Assembly: GCA_036925085.1 (NCBI GenBank)
Contig: JAUPFP010000051.1
Location: 1,083,001-1,147,000 of the forward strand
Length of the DNA: 64,000 nt
Source: Brachycybe producta
Taxonomy: Eukaryota; Arthropoda; Diplopoda; Playtdesmida; Andrognathidae
Direction: 5' to 3'
Below the pieces are notes generated by a model. The model did not search any database, was not told the DNA's origin, and saw only the letters and a list, made by a program, of their open reading frames with translations. The position numbers were made by a program, and so were the translations under genes. This document shows positions 1 to 10,640 of this stretch, in pieces (the stretch's first letter is position 1; each line of letters begins with the position of its first letter).

Positions 1-281
1 AGAAGAACAAAATTGAAAAAGTAAGTCCCTCTAAGGGAATTTCCTTCTCCTGCCTGTTGGCAGTTCTTTTTTCTGTATTAACAGTTTGTTTTACGGTCAA
101 TGACCGTATACACACGTGGTGGGAGTGGCTACGCCGCCATGACCGTTGTCATGGTGGCCAAACCACTACGGAAAGCACTTTTCCGGCAGGTTCAGCCCGT
201 CCGAACGCCGTGTCGCTTGGGAAGGCCCAAGTTCGATGGTGTTTGGATGGTAGAAGCCCGCCAGGGAGTGGTTTTCACCAA
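1..281 (+). mobile_element. Gypsy-A internal fragment (pol-ORF3 spacer)
   Basis: This stretch is closely similar to 34258-34550 of the complete Gypsy-A element, that is, the segment between pol and the main part of ORF3. The frame that is open in the complete element is open here too, and encodes a hydrophobic stretch (SCLLAVLF, then LTVCFTV) followed by NDRIHTWWEW. Several of the base differences are synonymous. The fragment is cut by the window edge on the left. At about 281 it ends abruptly against an LTR in the opposite orientation, so it is not part of an intact insertion. Confidence 0.8.
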
Positions 282-782
282 ATCAGAAACCCACCCTCCC
301 GCGGTAAACCCCCAAGAAAACACACGGACACAAAGTATAAAACGATGAATAAGTGTTTTAATTTACACTTCGGTGATAAACGGTGGCAGTGATATATACA
401 AGAAGGGGCTGGTCCGTTTGACCAGCCCACAAGCACTTTATACAAATAAAGGCCAACAGGCCAAAAGGCAAAACGAAGAGATGAACAATGCTGGCCAGTG
501 GAGGTCTCCTTGACCTCCACCCACACATCTAGTCACATCAGCTGCCTTCAACCAACTGCCTAGATCCTGTGGTTGACTAGGCCACAGGAAACCTCCAGGC
601 AACTCCACCTGGGGGGACAGAGGTCACATCTGACCTCTCACCCATAGACTTCATGGTGAGAGGTCTGCTGGCACCAAAATGGCGTCCGACCTAACAGCCT
701 ACTGTAGCTGTCAGGCAGACCACCATAGGGAAATTCGTCTGCTCCATCAAAATTTAAAAATTGAGCAGACCAGGTTGCCACA
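282..782 (-). mobile_element. Truncated Gypsy-A-type LTR, inverted
   Basis: Read on the minus strand this begins TGTGGCAACCTGG at 782 and follows the Gypsy-A LTR, including the segment with the AATAA-type signal and the TTTGTGTCCGTGT segment, until it breaks off near GGGTGGGTTTCTG. About the last 200 bp of the LTR are missing. It is joined head-on to forward-oriented internal sequence. It differs from the 26131 LTR at many positions, so it is an older copy. Confidence 0.8.
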
Positions 783-1310
783 GTATTTACACAATTTTAT
801 TTCTTAAAATATTAGTAATAATGGTTTCATTGCAGATCATGCTTTATTGTCAATTACATTATTCAATAAATACAAATATTATTCACCTTTAAATAACTAA
901 TAGGTTGATAAATAAAGTGAGCTGAATTTGTAATTTTGCTGATCATAAGTTAATGAAAGTGAGTGAACTTAGTGAACTGATTTGAAACTGTTAACTACCG
1001 CTGCAGCTATATGCATTTTAGTATTTTTAATGCAGCTTAAAACATTTATTTAAAACATTTGAAAAAGTCTGTTAGGAGAAAAACAAATTAAAATTGTCTT
1101 AAAGGACCTCTACCCAAGCAATTTGAGAGATACTGTGGCATTTCTATAAAGTTTAAAAATCTCACAAAAAAGTCAAGAAGCTGATTGGTTTTTAACATTA
1201 GAAAATTAGAAAAAGTAACATACTTTTCTTTTTATTTTTTTGGGGTGGGGAGGGGGAGAAATGAGCACACACATTTACGCATACTCACAATTGAGCATGT
1301 GCATGCTCAT

Positions 1311-1311
<1 letters not shown>

Positions 1312-1346
<35 letters not shown>
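1312..1346. repeat. (CA)n microsatellite
   Basis: An uninterrupted run of CA dinucleotides, followed by looser CACA-rich sequence as far as about 1430. Confidence 0.95.
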
Positions 1347-1349
<3 letters not shown>

Positions 1350-1447
1350 CATCTTAACATGCACACAGACACTCACAATCATGCACACGCTGTCTCACAA
1401 CCATGCACATGCAGTCACAACCACACAAACTCACAAATTACTGGGCA

Positions 1448-1630
1448 CTGTCTGGGTGTTGTTGTGGTGACTGGGTGTTGTTGTGGTGTCTGGGTGTTGT
1501 TGTCATGTCTGAGTGTTGTTGTCGCGTATTGGGTGTTGTCGTGGGTATTTGATGTTGTGGAGTATTGTGTGTTGTCGTGGACTTTTGGATGTTGTCGTGG
1601 GGTATTGGGTGTTGTCCAGTGTTTGTATAT
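1448..1630. repeat. Minisatellite, about 19-bp unit CTGGGTGTTGTTGTGGTGT
   Basis: Roughly nine degenerate tandem copies of a TGGGTGTTGTYGTGG-type unit. The first three units are nearly identical and the later ones drift (GTCGTGG variants). The long reading frames across it on both strands are products of the repeat, not genes. Confidence 0.85.
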
Positions 1631-1711
1631 AGGGATTGCACCTCTCAGCCATCGTAGCAAAAGCAGCAAAATACAACGAAAACTGCGTTTAAGATCGTAA
1701 AACAATTAAAT

Positions 1712-2196
1712 TTAATGAAAAATTTTCTTTTAAAATAGTCTGTAATCCAGATTCCAAACAAAAAAATAGAATCAGGGAGAAGCCATTATTTATTATAACA
1801 ATATTAAAAAATTAAAAATCGCAATGACTGATGTTTCGAATACAATTGTATTCATCTTCAGTCTAAACAAATAGATAAATAGGCAAACAACAAATAATTT
1901 TATAGAATAATAATTTTATAACATCCAAAAAAGAAAAGAAAAAATAATAGTAATCATACCATGTATTTGAGTTGAAGTAGTTTCATTTAGGCATACATTA
2001 ATATAAAGTATATCAATATCAATAGAGCTTGTAGATACATATTATAAAATTGGAAAAAAGTAAAGATCTTCTTAGTGCCTAAATGAAACTGCTTCAAATG
2101 AAATCCATGGTATGATTACTATTAATTTTTCTTTTCTTTTTTGGATGTTGTATAAAATTATTTGTTGTTTGCCTATTTATCTATTTGTTTAGACTC
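1712..2196. mobile_element. Foldback element F, left part
   Basis: Positions 1712-1862 are the reverse complement, at roughly 85-90% by eye, of 6006-6181. Positions 1860-2000 are the reverse complement of 2066-2193, with both arms containing CCTATTTATCTATTTG and TTTTTTGGATGTTGT. Put back together across the LINE insertion, the two parts form one long palindromic element of roughly 660 bp. No protein is coded. The arms carry a CTGAAGA - GAATAC/GTATTC stem - GAAAC block. Confidence 0.75.
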
Positions 2197-2758
2197 TTTC
2201 AAAATAGTTAGTGTTATAGCATAAAGATTTTGCTCCCGGTTTTTGGGCTATTTTCTTAATTTAATCTTTCCAGTCAAGTTTAATCTTAAGTGATTTAAAT
2301 AGAACTAAGTGTACTGAACACGTTGCAGCAATCGGTTTTAAAATTAGTCAAGTAGTTTTTAAGCTATAACGTTTTTACTAAAAACGCCATTTAGCCTTGA
2401 AAATTTTCTTTGTTTGTCGCCATCTTGGAAACCACGTTTTTAGTTTTTTCCCCCTTTGCTTTCGGTTTTGGCCATTAAAACTAACTCACTCACATAATCT
2501 TGTAGGGTTTTGCCTGATGAACACGCTGGTGTAATCAGATTGAAAATCTGAACATTGGTTTTAGAGATATCAACGTTTTGCGAAAAACGCTAATTTCTCA
2601 TTGTTTTGCATTGAAGACGCCATACTGGATTTCTGTTTGGAGAAGCCATACTAGATAAGTACAAATAAAACTTCATAAATTTCTCTTATTGCCATTTTAT
2701 TTCGAATCTAGTTTCTAATTCAGAGTTTTTAGGAACTAAATTTTGTTAGAAAGTTAGA

Positions 2759-3913
2759 ATGGTTAATACTAGGTCTGGGAAGCAAGTTCAGGTTGGGAAA
2801 CTAGTTGAAACTGTTAGGAGAGTTAAGGTTGGGAAGCAGGTAGAGTCTGGGAAACAGGTTGAGTCTGGGAAGGGTGTTAAAGATGAGTTAAGGGAGAAGG
2901 TGGTGGAACTTGAGGTAGAGGTGGCTTGGCTGAGGGAGAGGCTGGCTGTGTTTGAGTCAAAGCCAGGTCCTTCTCACAGCAGGGAATCTGTGCCTTTTGC
3001 TACACCCCTTAAGCATAATACTGAGGGTGTAGGTTGGGGAGTTGTTTTAGAAAAAGAGAGAAGAAAGGTTAGGCCAGCTTTAGCTTCAGAATGTACTCCA
3101 GTAAAGAACAGGTTTAATGTTTTTAGGGAATTATCAGTGGGATCTGTGGAGGTAGTAGAAAGTGTAAATGTAGAGCAGAGGTGCAAGGGGTCTGGGAAGT
3201 ATAAGAAAGCAAGTGTAGGGAATGTAAATGCAGCTCAGGAGGGTGTTAGCAAGGGTAAGAAGCAAGGTATTAGTAAGGGTAAGAAGAGTGTTAGTAAGGG
3301 TAAGAAGAATTATGCTATACAGGGTAAGAAGAATGTCAGTAAGGCTGAGGAAAAAAATGAGGGTGGGGTTATTTTGGAAAGGGTGCAGAGCAGATCAGTA
3401 ATTTTTGTAGGTGATAGTAATGTCAAAAGGCTTGATAAGTGGGTGGTGGGTGAAGATAGAGGAAAAGTAAGTGTAGCTTGTTTACCAGGGGCTCAGATTA
3501 AAGATGTTAAGAAACGTATCAAGAGAATGGTACGTGGGAAAAAGCGGAGGAGGTCTTAGTTGTTCTGCAAGTGGGGGCTGATGATGTGTGTAGACAGTTT
3601 GGAGGGGGAAGTTTTAGATGGGCTAGCGGACTTAGTAAAGCATACTTTATGTTGTAGGGCTGGAGTTACTGTTAAAGTTAGTGCTATTCCTGAGAGGTGG
3701 GATAGGGGTGATATAGTTACTCGTAAGGCACGTTATGTAAATGATAGATTAATTGAAGCATGTAGTAAGGTGGGGGCCCAGGTAATAGACTGGAGGGCAG
3801 CTTTGCTCAATTTTGGGGGTTCCTGGAGTAGGGATGGGGTTCATTTTAATTACAGGGCTGGTAGGATTGTGGGTAAAAAGATAGGTGATTTTGTTAAGCA
3901 TTTTTTAGGGTAA
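2759..3913 (+). pseudogene. LINE-A ORF1: coiled coil plus SGNH hydrolase-like domain, frameshifted
   Basis: The protein starts MVNTRSGKQVQVGK. It has Lys/Val-rich repeats of the type GKQVESG, a short heptad-like stretch (residues about 45-70: ELEVEVAWLRERL), low-complexity SKGKK repeats (about residues 165-200), then VIFVGDSNVKRL, which fits block I (GDSN) of SGNH hydrolases. A stop at 3557-3559 follows a one-base slip near 3540. In the other frame the domain continues with LQVGADDV, a block III-like motif, and ends with DGVHFNYRAG, the DxxH block V. Esterase-type ORF1 proteins are known in some CR1/L2-clade LINEs. The catalytic role in transposition is not settled. Confidence 0.75.
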
Positions 3914-3960
3914 GGTTTTGAGGTTTAGGAGCAAATGCTTTAGGGGGCTTGATACTAATA

Positions 3961-5866
3961 TGAATACTCCACAGCTTGTTGCTGGGAGCAATAGTTCCTT
4001 TGTTTCAGGTATTATTTCTTCAAATACTGTCCAGGAAGGAAATCATTTAGGAAAACCCACTTCAGCGAAACGGGAAATCTTGTTAGCTCATGACAATTTT
4101 AAAACAGAAACGCTTGAAGAATGGATAAAAACAGACCCAAAATTATTTTGGAATTACATTAAGAACTCTAGGCGAAGTAGAGAATCTATTCATTCTCTGG
4201 TTGACACAAATGGGAAGCTTGTTTTAGATCCAGTAGGGAAAGCTACCTTATTAAATGTGCAATACAAGAAGGTCTTCACAGTTGATGATGGCATACCACA
4301 TGAGGGTTTTCTTTCAACTTCTCTTTGTGTGGATCAAATTGTAATAACTGCATATATGATAGTCAAGCAACTACTAAAATTAGACTCAAATAAAACTTGT
4401 GGTCCAGATGGGATGTATGCTATCATTTTAAAAAATCTTGCACAAGAGTTGGGTCCATACCTTCAGTTAATTTTTCAACAGAGTTTAGATGTAGGTATTG
4501 TACCAGACATGTGGAAGCTAATGTTAGTCCCATTTTTAATTCAGGAGACAAGTCTCAGGTAACTAATTACAGACCCGTGTCTTTAACCTCGATAGTTTGC
4601 AAGGTCCTTGAACATATTATATATTCCTCATCAATGAATTTTCTTATGGAAAACAATCTTTTGTGTGATAACCAGTATGGGTTTCTTAAGGGGCGTTCAT
4701 GTGAAACCCAGCTTATACTTTTAGTTGATAACCTTCAGAAAACTTTAGACAAAGGCAGTCAGATAGATTTGGTTTTTCTTGATCTCTGCAAGGCATTTGA
4801 CACAGTTTCTCACTCAAAACTAATGACAAAAATTAGTGGGTATGGATTGGGTGAACAGGTGTATAAATGGGTGCATTCTTTTTTGAGTGACAGGAAACAA
4901 AGGGTTGTTACAGGTGGGTCTGAATCTGACTGGATAGGGGTTACATCAGGGGTTCCTCAGGGTAGTGTTGGGTCCGCTTCTGTTTCTTTTATATATCAAT
5001 GACCTCAGCAGTCAAGTTAGCAGCAATTGCCGGCTATTTGCAGATGATACAATAATTTATCGTGAGGTTACCTCTGACAATGATTGCCATATTATTGATA
5101 GTGACTTGAAAGCAATAGAGGCATGGTGTTCTAAATGGCAACTTCAAATTAATAAGGGAAAATGTTGTGTAATGAGGGTAGCTAGGGGAAGGAATCCAAT
5201 AATATTTCCATATAGAATAGGGGCCATTCCACTTAATAACATAGATTCTTATAAATATTTGGGGGTAACGATTACAGCTAAACTTTCTTGGAAGCTGCAT
5301 GTCGAACAGATTATTTCCAAGTCTATGCAGATGCTTAGGTTTAGTCAACGCATTCTAAGAAGGTGTCCCAGGGAGGTAAAATGTATAGCATATCAATCAT
5401 TAGTACGTCCCATCTAGAATACTGCAGCTCCGTGTGGAATCCCCACACTGAAGACTTAGCTCACTCTATAGAAATGGTCCAACGCAGGGCTGCTAGGTTT
5501 GTTTGTGGTAAATATGGATATGCCGACAGTGTAACTAAAATGCTTTCATAGCTTGGTTGGGATAGTTTACTTGCAACACGTTCAGATTTTAGTCTTAATA
5601 TCTTTAATCGAATGCTAGAAGGTTCTTGCCCTAAACCTACTTCAAGTAAACTTTGCAGGGCATTATATTTGGGTAGGGGTGACCACTCTAACAAAGTTGG
5701 AGAGATTTTTGCACGAACAGATTCTTATTACTGGTCATTTGTCCCTAGGGCGATTCGACAATGGAACTCGCATGCTGGGGATTTTGCACAGGAAAAACAT
5801 TTTATGGGAGTCATAATTTTGTTTTGTTTTGACAATGCATATATTTGCAGCATTAAAAAATATTGA
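3961..5866 (+). pseudogene. LINE-A ORF2, reverse transcriptase, endonuclease deleted and frameshifted
   Basis: The start of ORF2 (NTPQLVAGSNSSF) is followed after about 35 codons by a jump straight to SAKREILLAHDNF. Compared with the copy at 22384, about 1 kb coding for the endonuclease is gone. RT motifs follow in broken frames: NKTCGPDGM, NYRPVSLTSIVCKVLEH, FLDLCKAFDTVSHS, GVPQGSV, and FADD at about 5036. The C-terminal WNPHTEDLAHSIEMVQRRAA and SYYWSFVPRAIRQWNS segments end near 5866. At least three frame changes (about 4540, 4970, 5400) make it inactive. Confidence 0.85.
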
Positions 5867-6005
5867 AATTGTTGTTGGGTTTATATCAATAGGGTTTTAT
5901 ATTTTCTGGTTTTGACAATGCATTTTCTATGCTGCACTTGGACTCTTGTCCCTCTGCCATAGGCCTTTATGGCTGCTTGCAGAGTAATTTTTTAAATTCA
6001 AATTC

Positions 6006-6181
6006 AAACTCTGAAGATACAATTGTATATACAATTGTATATACAATTGTATTCGAAACGTCACTCATTGCAATTTTTTATTTTTTATTATTGTTATTAT
6101 AAATAATGGTTTCTCCCTGATTATATTTTTTTCTTTGTTTGGAATCTGGATTACAGACTGTTTTAAAAGAACATTTTTCAT
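6006..6181. mobile_element. Foldback element F, right part
   Basis: Inverted match to 1712-1862. It begins CTCTGAAGATACAATTG and has an expanded ATACAATTGTAT block (three tandem copies at about 6018-6053), then CGAAACGTCACTCATTGC. It is separated from the left part only by LINE-A copy 1. Confidence 0.75.
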
Positions 6182-6218
6182 TGATATTATTCTACAGTCA
6201 AGAATCTTCATACATATA

Positions 6219-6809
6219 CAGGGTGGGCCAAAAAATGAGAACATCTTGTAGCATACGAGTTATTTAAAAATATAATTTAATAATTATAATGTTTCATGTA
6301 ATTTTGTTTGTATTTCCCGCAGATTTTTGTGACTGTGAGGATCATCATCTTGACTGCAGATCAGCCCACTCACCTGCTCAATATTCTGTTGTGTTCTGGC
6401 AGATTTTGGCCTACCACTTCTGGTTTTACGTTCTGTTGTACCATTGTTGTCAATTTTATTGATAACCCAACTAACACTAGCTATGCTCCAGACTTTGTTT
6501 GGAAACTCATTGGTCATTCTCCTAGCACCCCATTGTTTTTCAATTCGCAAATGTTTAATCAGAATACGGTCTTCCGCGGTAATTTTTGTCATTCTTGGTA
6601 AAAAAAAAAATTAACCTGATGATGTAAACAATTGGCATACTAAATCCAAAGATGGCGCCAGGAAATTGTAGAAATAAAGACATCACATAGCTAAATAGGT
6701 AAGTAAGTAAATGAGTAAACAATTTAAGCTATTATGGATACAGTTAAACAAACTTTGATGTAATTATATTACTTTTTACGTGATGTTCTCACTTTTTTGG
6801 TTCATCCTG
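6219..6809 (-). mobile_element. Non-autonomous Tc1/mariner-type element with TA target duplication
   Basis: The ends are inverted repeats: CAGGGTGGGCCAAAAAATGA at 6219, and on the other strand CAGGATGAACCAAAAAAGTG from 6809 inwards, both continuing into GAGAACATC. TA dinucleotides flank both ends (6217-6218 and 6810-6811), as expected for Tc1/mariner insertion. At 591 bp it is about half the length of an autonomous element and keeps only the 5' part of the transposase. Confidence 0.9.
6284..6592 (-). pseudogene. Mariner-type transposase, N-terminal DNA-binding part only
   Basis: A 102-codon frame beginning MTKITAEDRILIKHLRIEK with helix-turn-helix features (WGARRMTNEFP, VSWVINKI) and the linker GTTERKTRSGRPKSA, which resembles the GRPR-like hook of Tc1/mariner transposases. 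The DDE catalytic domain is absent, so the protein could at most bind the element ends. It starts about 215 bp inside the end at 6809, and the frame is intact. Confidence 0.75.
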
Positions 6810-6870
6810 TATATTTAAATGTTGGTTTTTCTCTCCTTTATATATATATGAAATTATAATTAAATTTTAC

Positions 6871-6982
6871 TTCGATTTTGCCTTTTGGTGTTCAGTAGAT
6901 ATAAAAAAGTTTTGCAGAAAACCATCCAGATGTTGTCCCCTCTCTTTGACAAGCTTCATGGGAACATTTTTTATAATGCGAC
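6871..6982 (-). CDS. SNX14: SNX14 exon: start of C-terminal nexin region
   Basis: Acceptor ATGTTTGCAG before 6982, donor GTAAAA after 6871. It reads GRIIKNVPMKLVKERGQHL, then DGFLQNFFIST. This is the most SNX14-specific stretch in the window. It joins the preceding exon in phase, with one G carried over. It ends in phase 2, so at least one further exon is needed; none is seen between 1 and 6870. Confidence 0.85.
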
Positions 6983-7076
6983 CTGCAAACATATTTATGT
7001 ATAAAAAAGATACGTAATTTAGATTTTGTTAAAAATAAAGCAGCATACAAGCACAATATTTGATAAAATATACCAC

Positions 7077-7179
7077 CTAATTTGATTTCAGGCAATATTC
7101 CTGTGGTAAAATCGCTTGATGAAGACAGGAAAGTGAACAGTAGTTCAGAACCTCGAAAAATAGACATTTGTAGTAACCG
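7077..7179 (-). CDS. SNX14: SNX14 exon: end of PX domain
   Basis: Acceptor TTTCATTCAG before 7179, donor GTGGTA after 7077. It reads RLLQMSIFRGSELL, then FTFLSSSSDF and GILPEIKLG, matching the LLQ-x-LLxxFL end of the PX domain and the following linker. It starts in phase 0 directly after the FLQ that ends the 19201 exon. The next element boundary upstream is only about 80-100 bp away (near 7260-7285). Confidence 0.85.
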
Positions 7180-7284
7180 CTGAATGAAAATTGATATAAA
7201 AACACTTTATTAATTTCACAGAACACTGTCGATAGTCAACTAAACATAACTACATTGTAGCAACCCGACTGGGCTCGTTACAAT

Positions 7285-10240
7285 ACCCCTGATAAAACTG
7301 CCCATCTTACCAGATCCTGACTCCCTTAGGGGCCAGGATCGCAGCCTTAGCTGCCCTCTTGCTCCGTCGTGTCCTTGGGTAGCACCGGCCGAGTCGTGTT
7401 CCCCGAAGATCATTGGTGAATTGCCGCCGAACCGGATGAAGAACCCACAGTGAATCCCCGATGGATCTCACCATGGAGCCACATGCGAAGTACCGGCTGC
7501 AATGACAGAAACAGGACAGTGAATTGCCGGTGTACTCCCACCGGCAATCCCCCACCCTCCCCACTCAGGTTACTTGGATGATTTTGGCGGCGGTGGAATA
7601 ACCGGAGTGCCCATCCACTCCGACATCCACTGACGTACCCACCACAGGCACATCCGGGTGTTCCTCCACCAATGTCCGAGATTGAAATTGTCCCCTGAGC
7701 CTTGCTTCCTCCTGCCGTCGAAATTCATCGATGGCAAGATCGGTAAGCTGCAGACCCGTACGAAGGGTCCGACTTGTTAGAAGATCTACGAGGCCGGCTG
7801 CGGGATCAGACTCGCATCCTCGGAGTGGTTGGGTCACAAACTCCCCAACCATCTCTTCTAAGTCGCATCCTCGGAGTGGTTGGGTCACAAACTCCCCAAC
7901 CATCTCTTCTAAGTCGCATCCAAGGAGGCCGAAAGAAAGCACATATTGCATGCAACGATGGCAACGATGGCGCCCAAGGTACCGGGAGTGGCTCTCCCAA
8001 ATGGTAATAACCATAGTATTGGAACCCCTCCATTCCCGGCTGGTCTTGCCACAGACCAAGTCGGTTATTCAGAAAGACTTCTCCTTCTGAATACGGAAGA
8101 CTGGCTCCAGTGTCGACCCTCGCCCTCGGGCTGGGGAAACCTGGATCATTCTTCCGGTCCTAGGGGTTCAAAAATCCCATCGTCAAAACTCTGAGAGAAG
8201 GGTGTCGATCCTACGGAAGGCACAAATCTACGTTTGGTGGGAACACTACCTGTCCCCACCGGGCTGCCCCTTCCCTTAGGTAAAGGTGAGTTGACCCGGT
8301 GGAGAGTTCCCACCGACTGAACCAACAGGTTCGGTACCGCGACCACCTGTGGGGAGGATGGAGGCATGCAAGAACAACATCTCGCATGGACCTACCATCC
8401 GTCCACGCAGTCATCACCTAATGAGTATGGTCCGTTGGTTCCCGGCCGACCAGCTAACCACGTGTTGGGATTCCTCCTCATCCACTCTGACCATTCCACC
8501 ACCAGTCTCCTGGGACCCTTGGGCGGAAGGCTGCGGACCTACCTTATCACTTCGGAACTTTTTCTTTTTCTTGTCCTTTTTCTTTTTCTTCTTGTGAGAA
8601 GGTTTACCGTGCTTTGAGCCGACACATTTGAGCCCGAAGACTTACCGGGCTGGTTAGCCCCCTTAGACTAACCGGACTTGCCAGCCGAAGACTTTCCAGC
8701 CATAGCTGTACTCGCCTACGAGTTCGCTCCCGTAACCAAACTGACAGTCGAGGATGGCCGTGTTGCTACAAAATGCCGTCAATCATTCTGGGGAAGATTC
8801 TTTTTCCCCGGTGCAAGGGTTGGCTGACCCTTGCCACCAACAGTTTAACTGCCACACCTCGGGAGGGTGCCTTGACAGCTTCTATTGCCCCCTTTAGGCA
8901 ATATGCTGTTGGCCAGCGGTGGTGGAGGCACTCGGAACTGGAGTGACTCCATGCCTGACAGGAGGTTCCCCTGTTACAAGCTGATTCCCGCAGGGGCAAA
9001 AACTGAGAGGCCTTCTTATTTCTCTGGAAAAGGGGGTCACATCTCGCCGCTTGAGCCTAGTGGTACCGCAAGCGGTCCTCCTGGCTCCATCTTCCTTTGG
9101 GGAAGCTGGCTTGACCTCCACGAGAGGTCTTAGCCTTTTTCCCCACCCGATATCTAGCCACTGGTGGGGTGAAGGGGCGGGGACATTTCTGTCCCTGACC
9201 ACCACCACCACTCGCTGGAGTGCTCTTCCTACGAGCGGGAGGAAAAGGCTGATTGGCCTCCTTCCCTGACTGCCAACCTGAAGACCCAGCCACCGCCACA
9301 GGCAAACCCATGACAGGTGGAGGGGTATCGGGCCAGGCAGCCCCTGGGGTTCCTTCAGGATGAGCAAGAGACTCTGGCAGAAGTCCGACTGCCGGCGTAA
9401 ACTTTGCCATGGCAGCTTTCTTCGCCTTGAGCTGAGCCTCTCTCCTAGCAAGGGCTTTCATCCTGGCAGTATACCGGATTTTGAGCCGTCTTTATGATAC
9501 TGCTGTGTAGGAAGCTCCCAAATGTAGTATCGCTTCCCATCCACCATGAGAAAACCATCTAACTGCGTCTGGTACTTGCAACATTCGTCGAGCCAATCAA
9601 GTCAGTCCTCTTCAGCTTCTGCCGAAATGTCAACATCTCTAGCACTCCCTTGAGTGATAAAAGTACCCTCCCAGAGTCCGGTCCCTGACCGTTTAAATGA
9701 GGAGGCCTTTCCTCTCCCTTCAGACTCCGAAGATTTCTCCGAAGAGAGGATGATCTGGCCTCCCCACTGCCTGAATCCTCAGTGGTGTCCATCCGTGCCT
9801 CCATGTCAATGACAAGGGCTGCCGGAGCATCAAGTTTCACCATTGAGGCGGACTCCACACCAGTGGCCAACTCTCCAATGGGCATACACGAGCCCACTGG
9901 CTTCCCAACTATAAGAATCACCATGGCTACCAACTGAATGGTCACCCTCGGTGACTCCACAGTGAGCGTTGGCATCAACCGTCCCACACGGACCCAAAAT
10001 ACAGTGGAGTCCGTCGGGATACCTGCGCCACCACAGCATCCCCCAACAACATTAGACCCAAAGATCCACCATCAGCCAGGTCCACTATGGCCTGCCTGAT
10101 AGAGTCCGGGGAGCATGCAGGATCTGACTCCAACAGTCCTGCATCACCAGGATGCAAGGAACTGAGGAAGGAGGAAGAACTGCTGCTTCCACCGCCGATA
10201 TCCTCCTTCTCCGCCATGGCTGCCTGAAAATAAGCAAAAA
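7285..10240 (-). pseudogene. Old Gypsy-A-related ORF3, minus strand, decayed
   Basis: Read on the minus strand this is a diverged copy of Gypsy-A ORF3. An ATG at about 10218 directly follows an acceptor-like TTATTTTCAG and opens MAEKEDIGGG. Then come the acidic Ser-rich part (9975-10200), a small segment (DGFLMVDGKRYYIWELPT, about 9470-9560), the Lys-rich coiled-coil region with AKFTPAVGL (9057-9461), a KKKKDKK-type basic stretch near 8560, and the C-terminal domain (7580-8100) with LNNRLGLWQDQPGMEG and CLWWVRQW in different frames. Several stops and frameshifts break it. A perfect 51-bp tandem duplication is at 7815-7916. The product function is unknown. Confidence 0.7.
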
Positions 10241-10640
10241 CTACGGTCTGGTTTTGTTTAAGTGGGATGGAAAACGATTTCCACAAGTTTCCACCGTGCA
10301 AAATTCCGTTCCAACCATGGAACCACCGTGAAACATGGTAAAACTGTGTTCATGGCCCTTCCCAGGGTCGGAACTGGCCAAAAACCTTTTTTGACCGGCC
10401 ATCCACCGTACATGTATAATCAGGTTAAATACTGAGGGAAATGATTCCCACAGACTTTCACCGTGTGAAATTACGTTCTGACCGTTCAAACTCTGTGGTC
10501 CACGGTCATAACTGTCCCTAACGGTGTTTTCACGGTCAGAACTGCCCAAAATCACTTTCTGCCCATCCAAACACCATAGAACTTGGTCTTCACCTTCCCC
10601 TACTTCCCGCATGGCATCTTGCAGAATGTGTGATGGCCTT
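10241..10640 (-). mobile_element. Old Gypsy-A-related spacer with ACGGT repeats
   Basis: The minus strand carries repeated CACGGT, GAACGGTC and CCGTGAAA motifs of the same kind as 34500-34930 in Gypsy-A, including CTATGGTGTTTGGATGG, which matches the segment GGTGTTTGGACGG of the complete element. It is non-coding or of uncertain coding status. Confidence 0.6.

Larger units (their letters stand above)
783..1711. other. AT-rich intergenic or intronic DNA, no gene seen
   Basis: I see no coding exon or recognisable element on either strand here. The stretch is AT-rich with short homopolymers. Near its end it holds a dinucleotide repeat and a minisatellite, which are listed separately. Confidence 0.6.
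2197..6005 (+). mobile_element. LINE-A copy 1 (CR1/L2-like non-LTR retrotransposon)
   Basis: A nearly full-length LINE: a 5' leader (2197-2758), ORF1 with a coiled-coil and an SGNH/esterase-like domain, a reverse-transcriptase ORF, and a 3' tail of AAATTC repeats ending at about 6005. It sits inside foldback element F, with ACTCT on both sides as the likely target duplication. The apurinic endonuclease part of ORF2 is missing. Three other copies of the same family are in the window (16.1-17.0 kb; 22.0-23.8 kb with 39.0-40.6 kb as one split copy). Confidence 0.85.

Noticed and set aside
1240-1705. Overlapping reading frames rich in His/Thr and Val/Leu
   Set aside because: They are translations of the CA microsatellite and the GGGTGTTGT minisatellite.
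7172-7284. A short minus-strand LTR (TGTAACGAGCC to GGTTACTACA) with an AATAAA
   Set aside because: Its supposed end lies inside the SNX14 exon 7179-7077, which fits the protein and phase exactly. Only the outermost bases near 7260-7285 may belong to an element.
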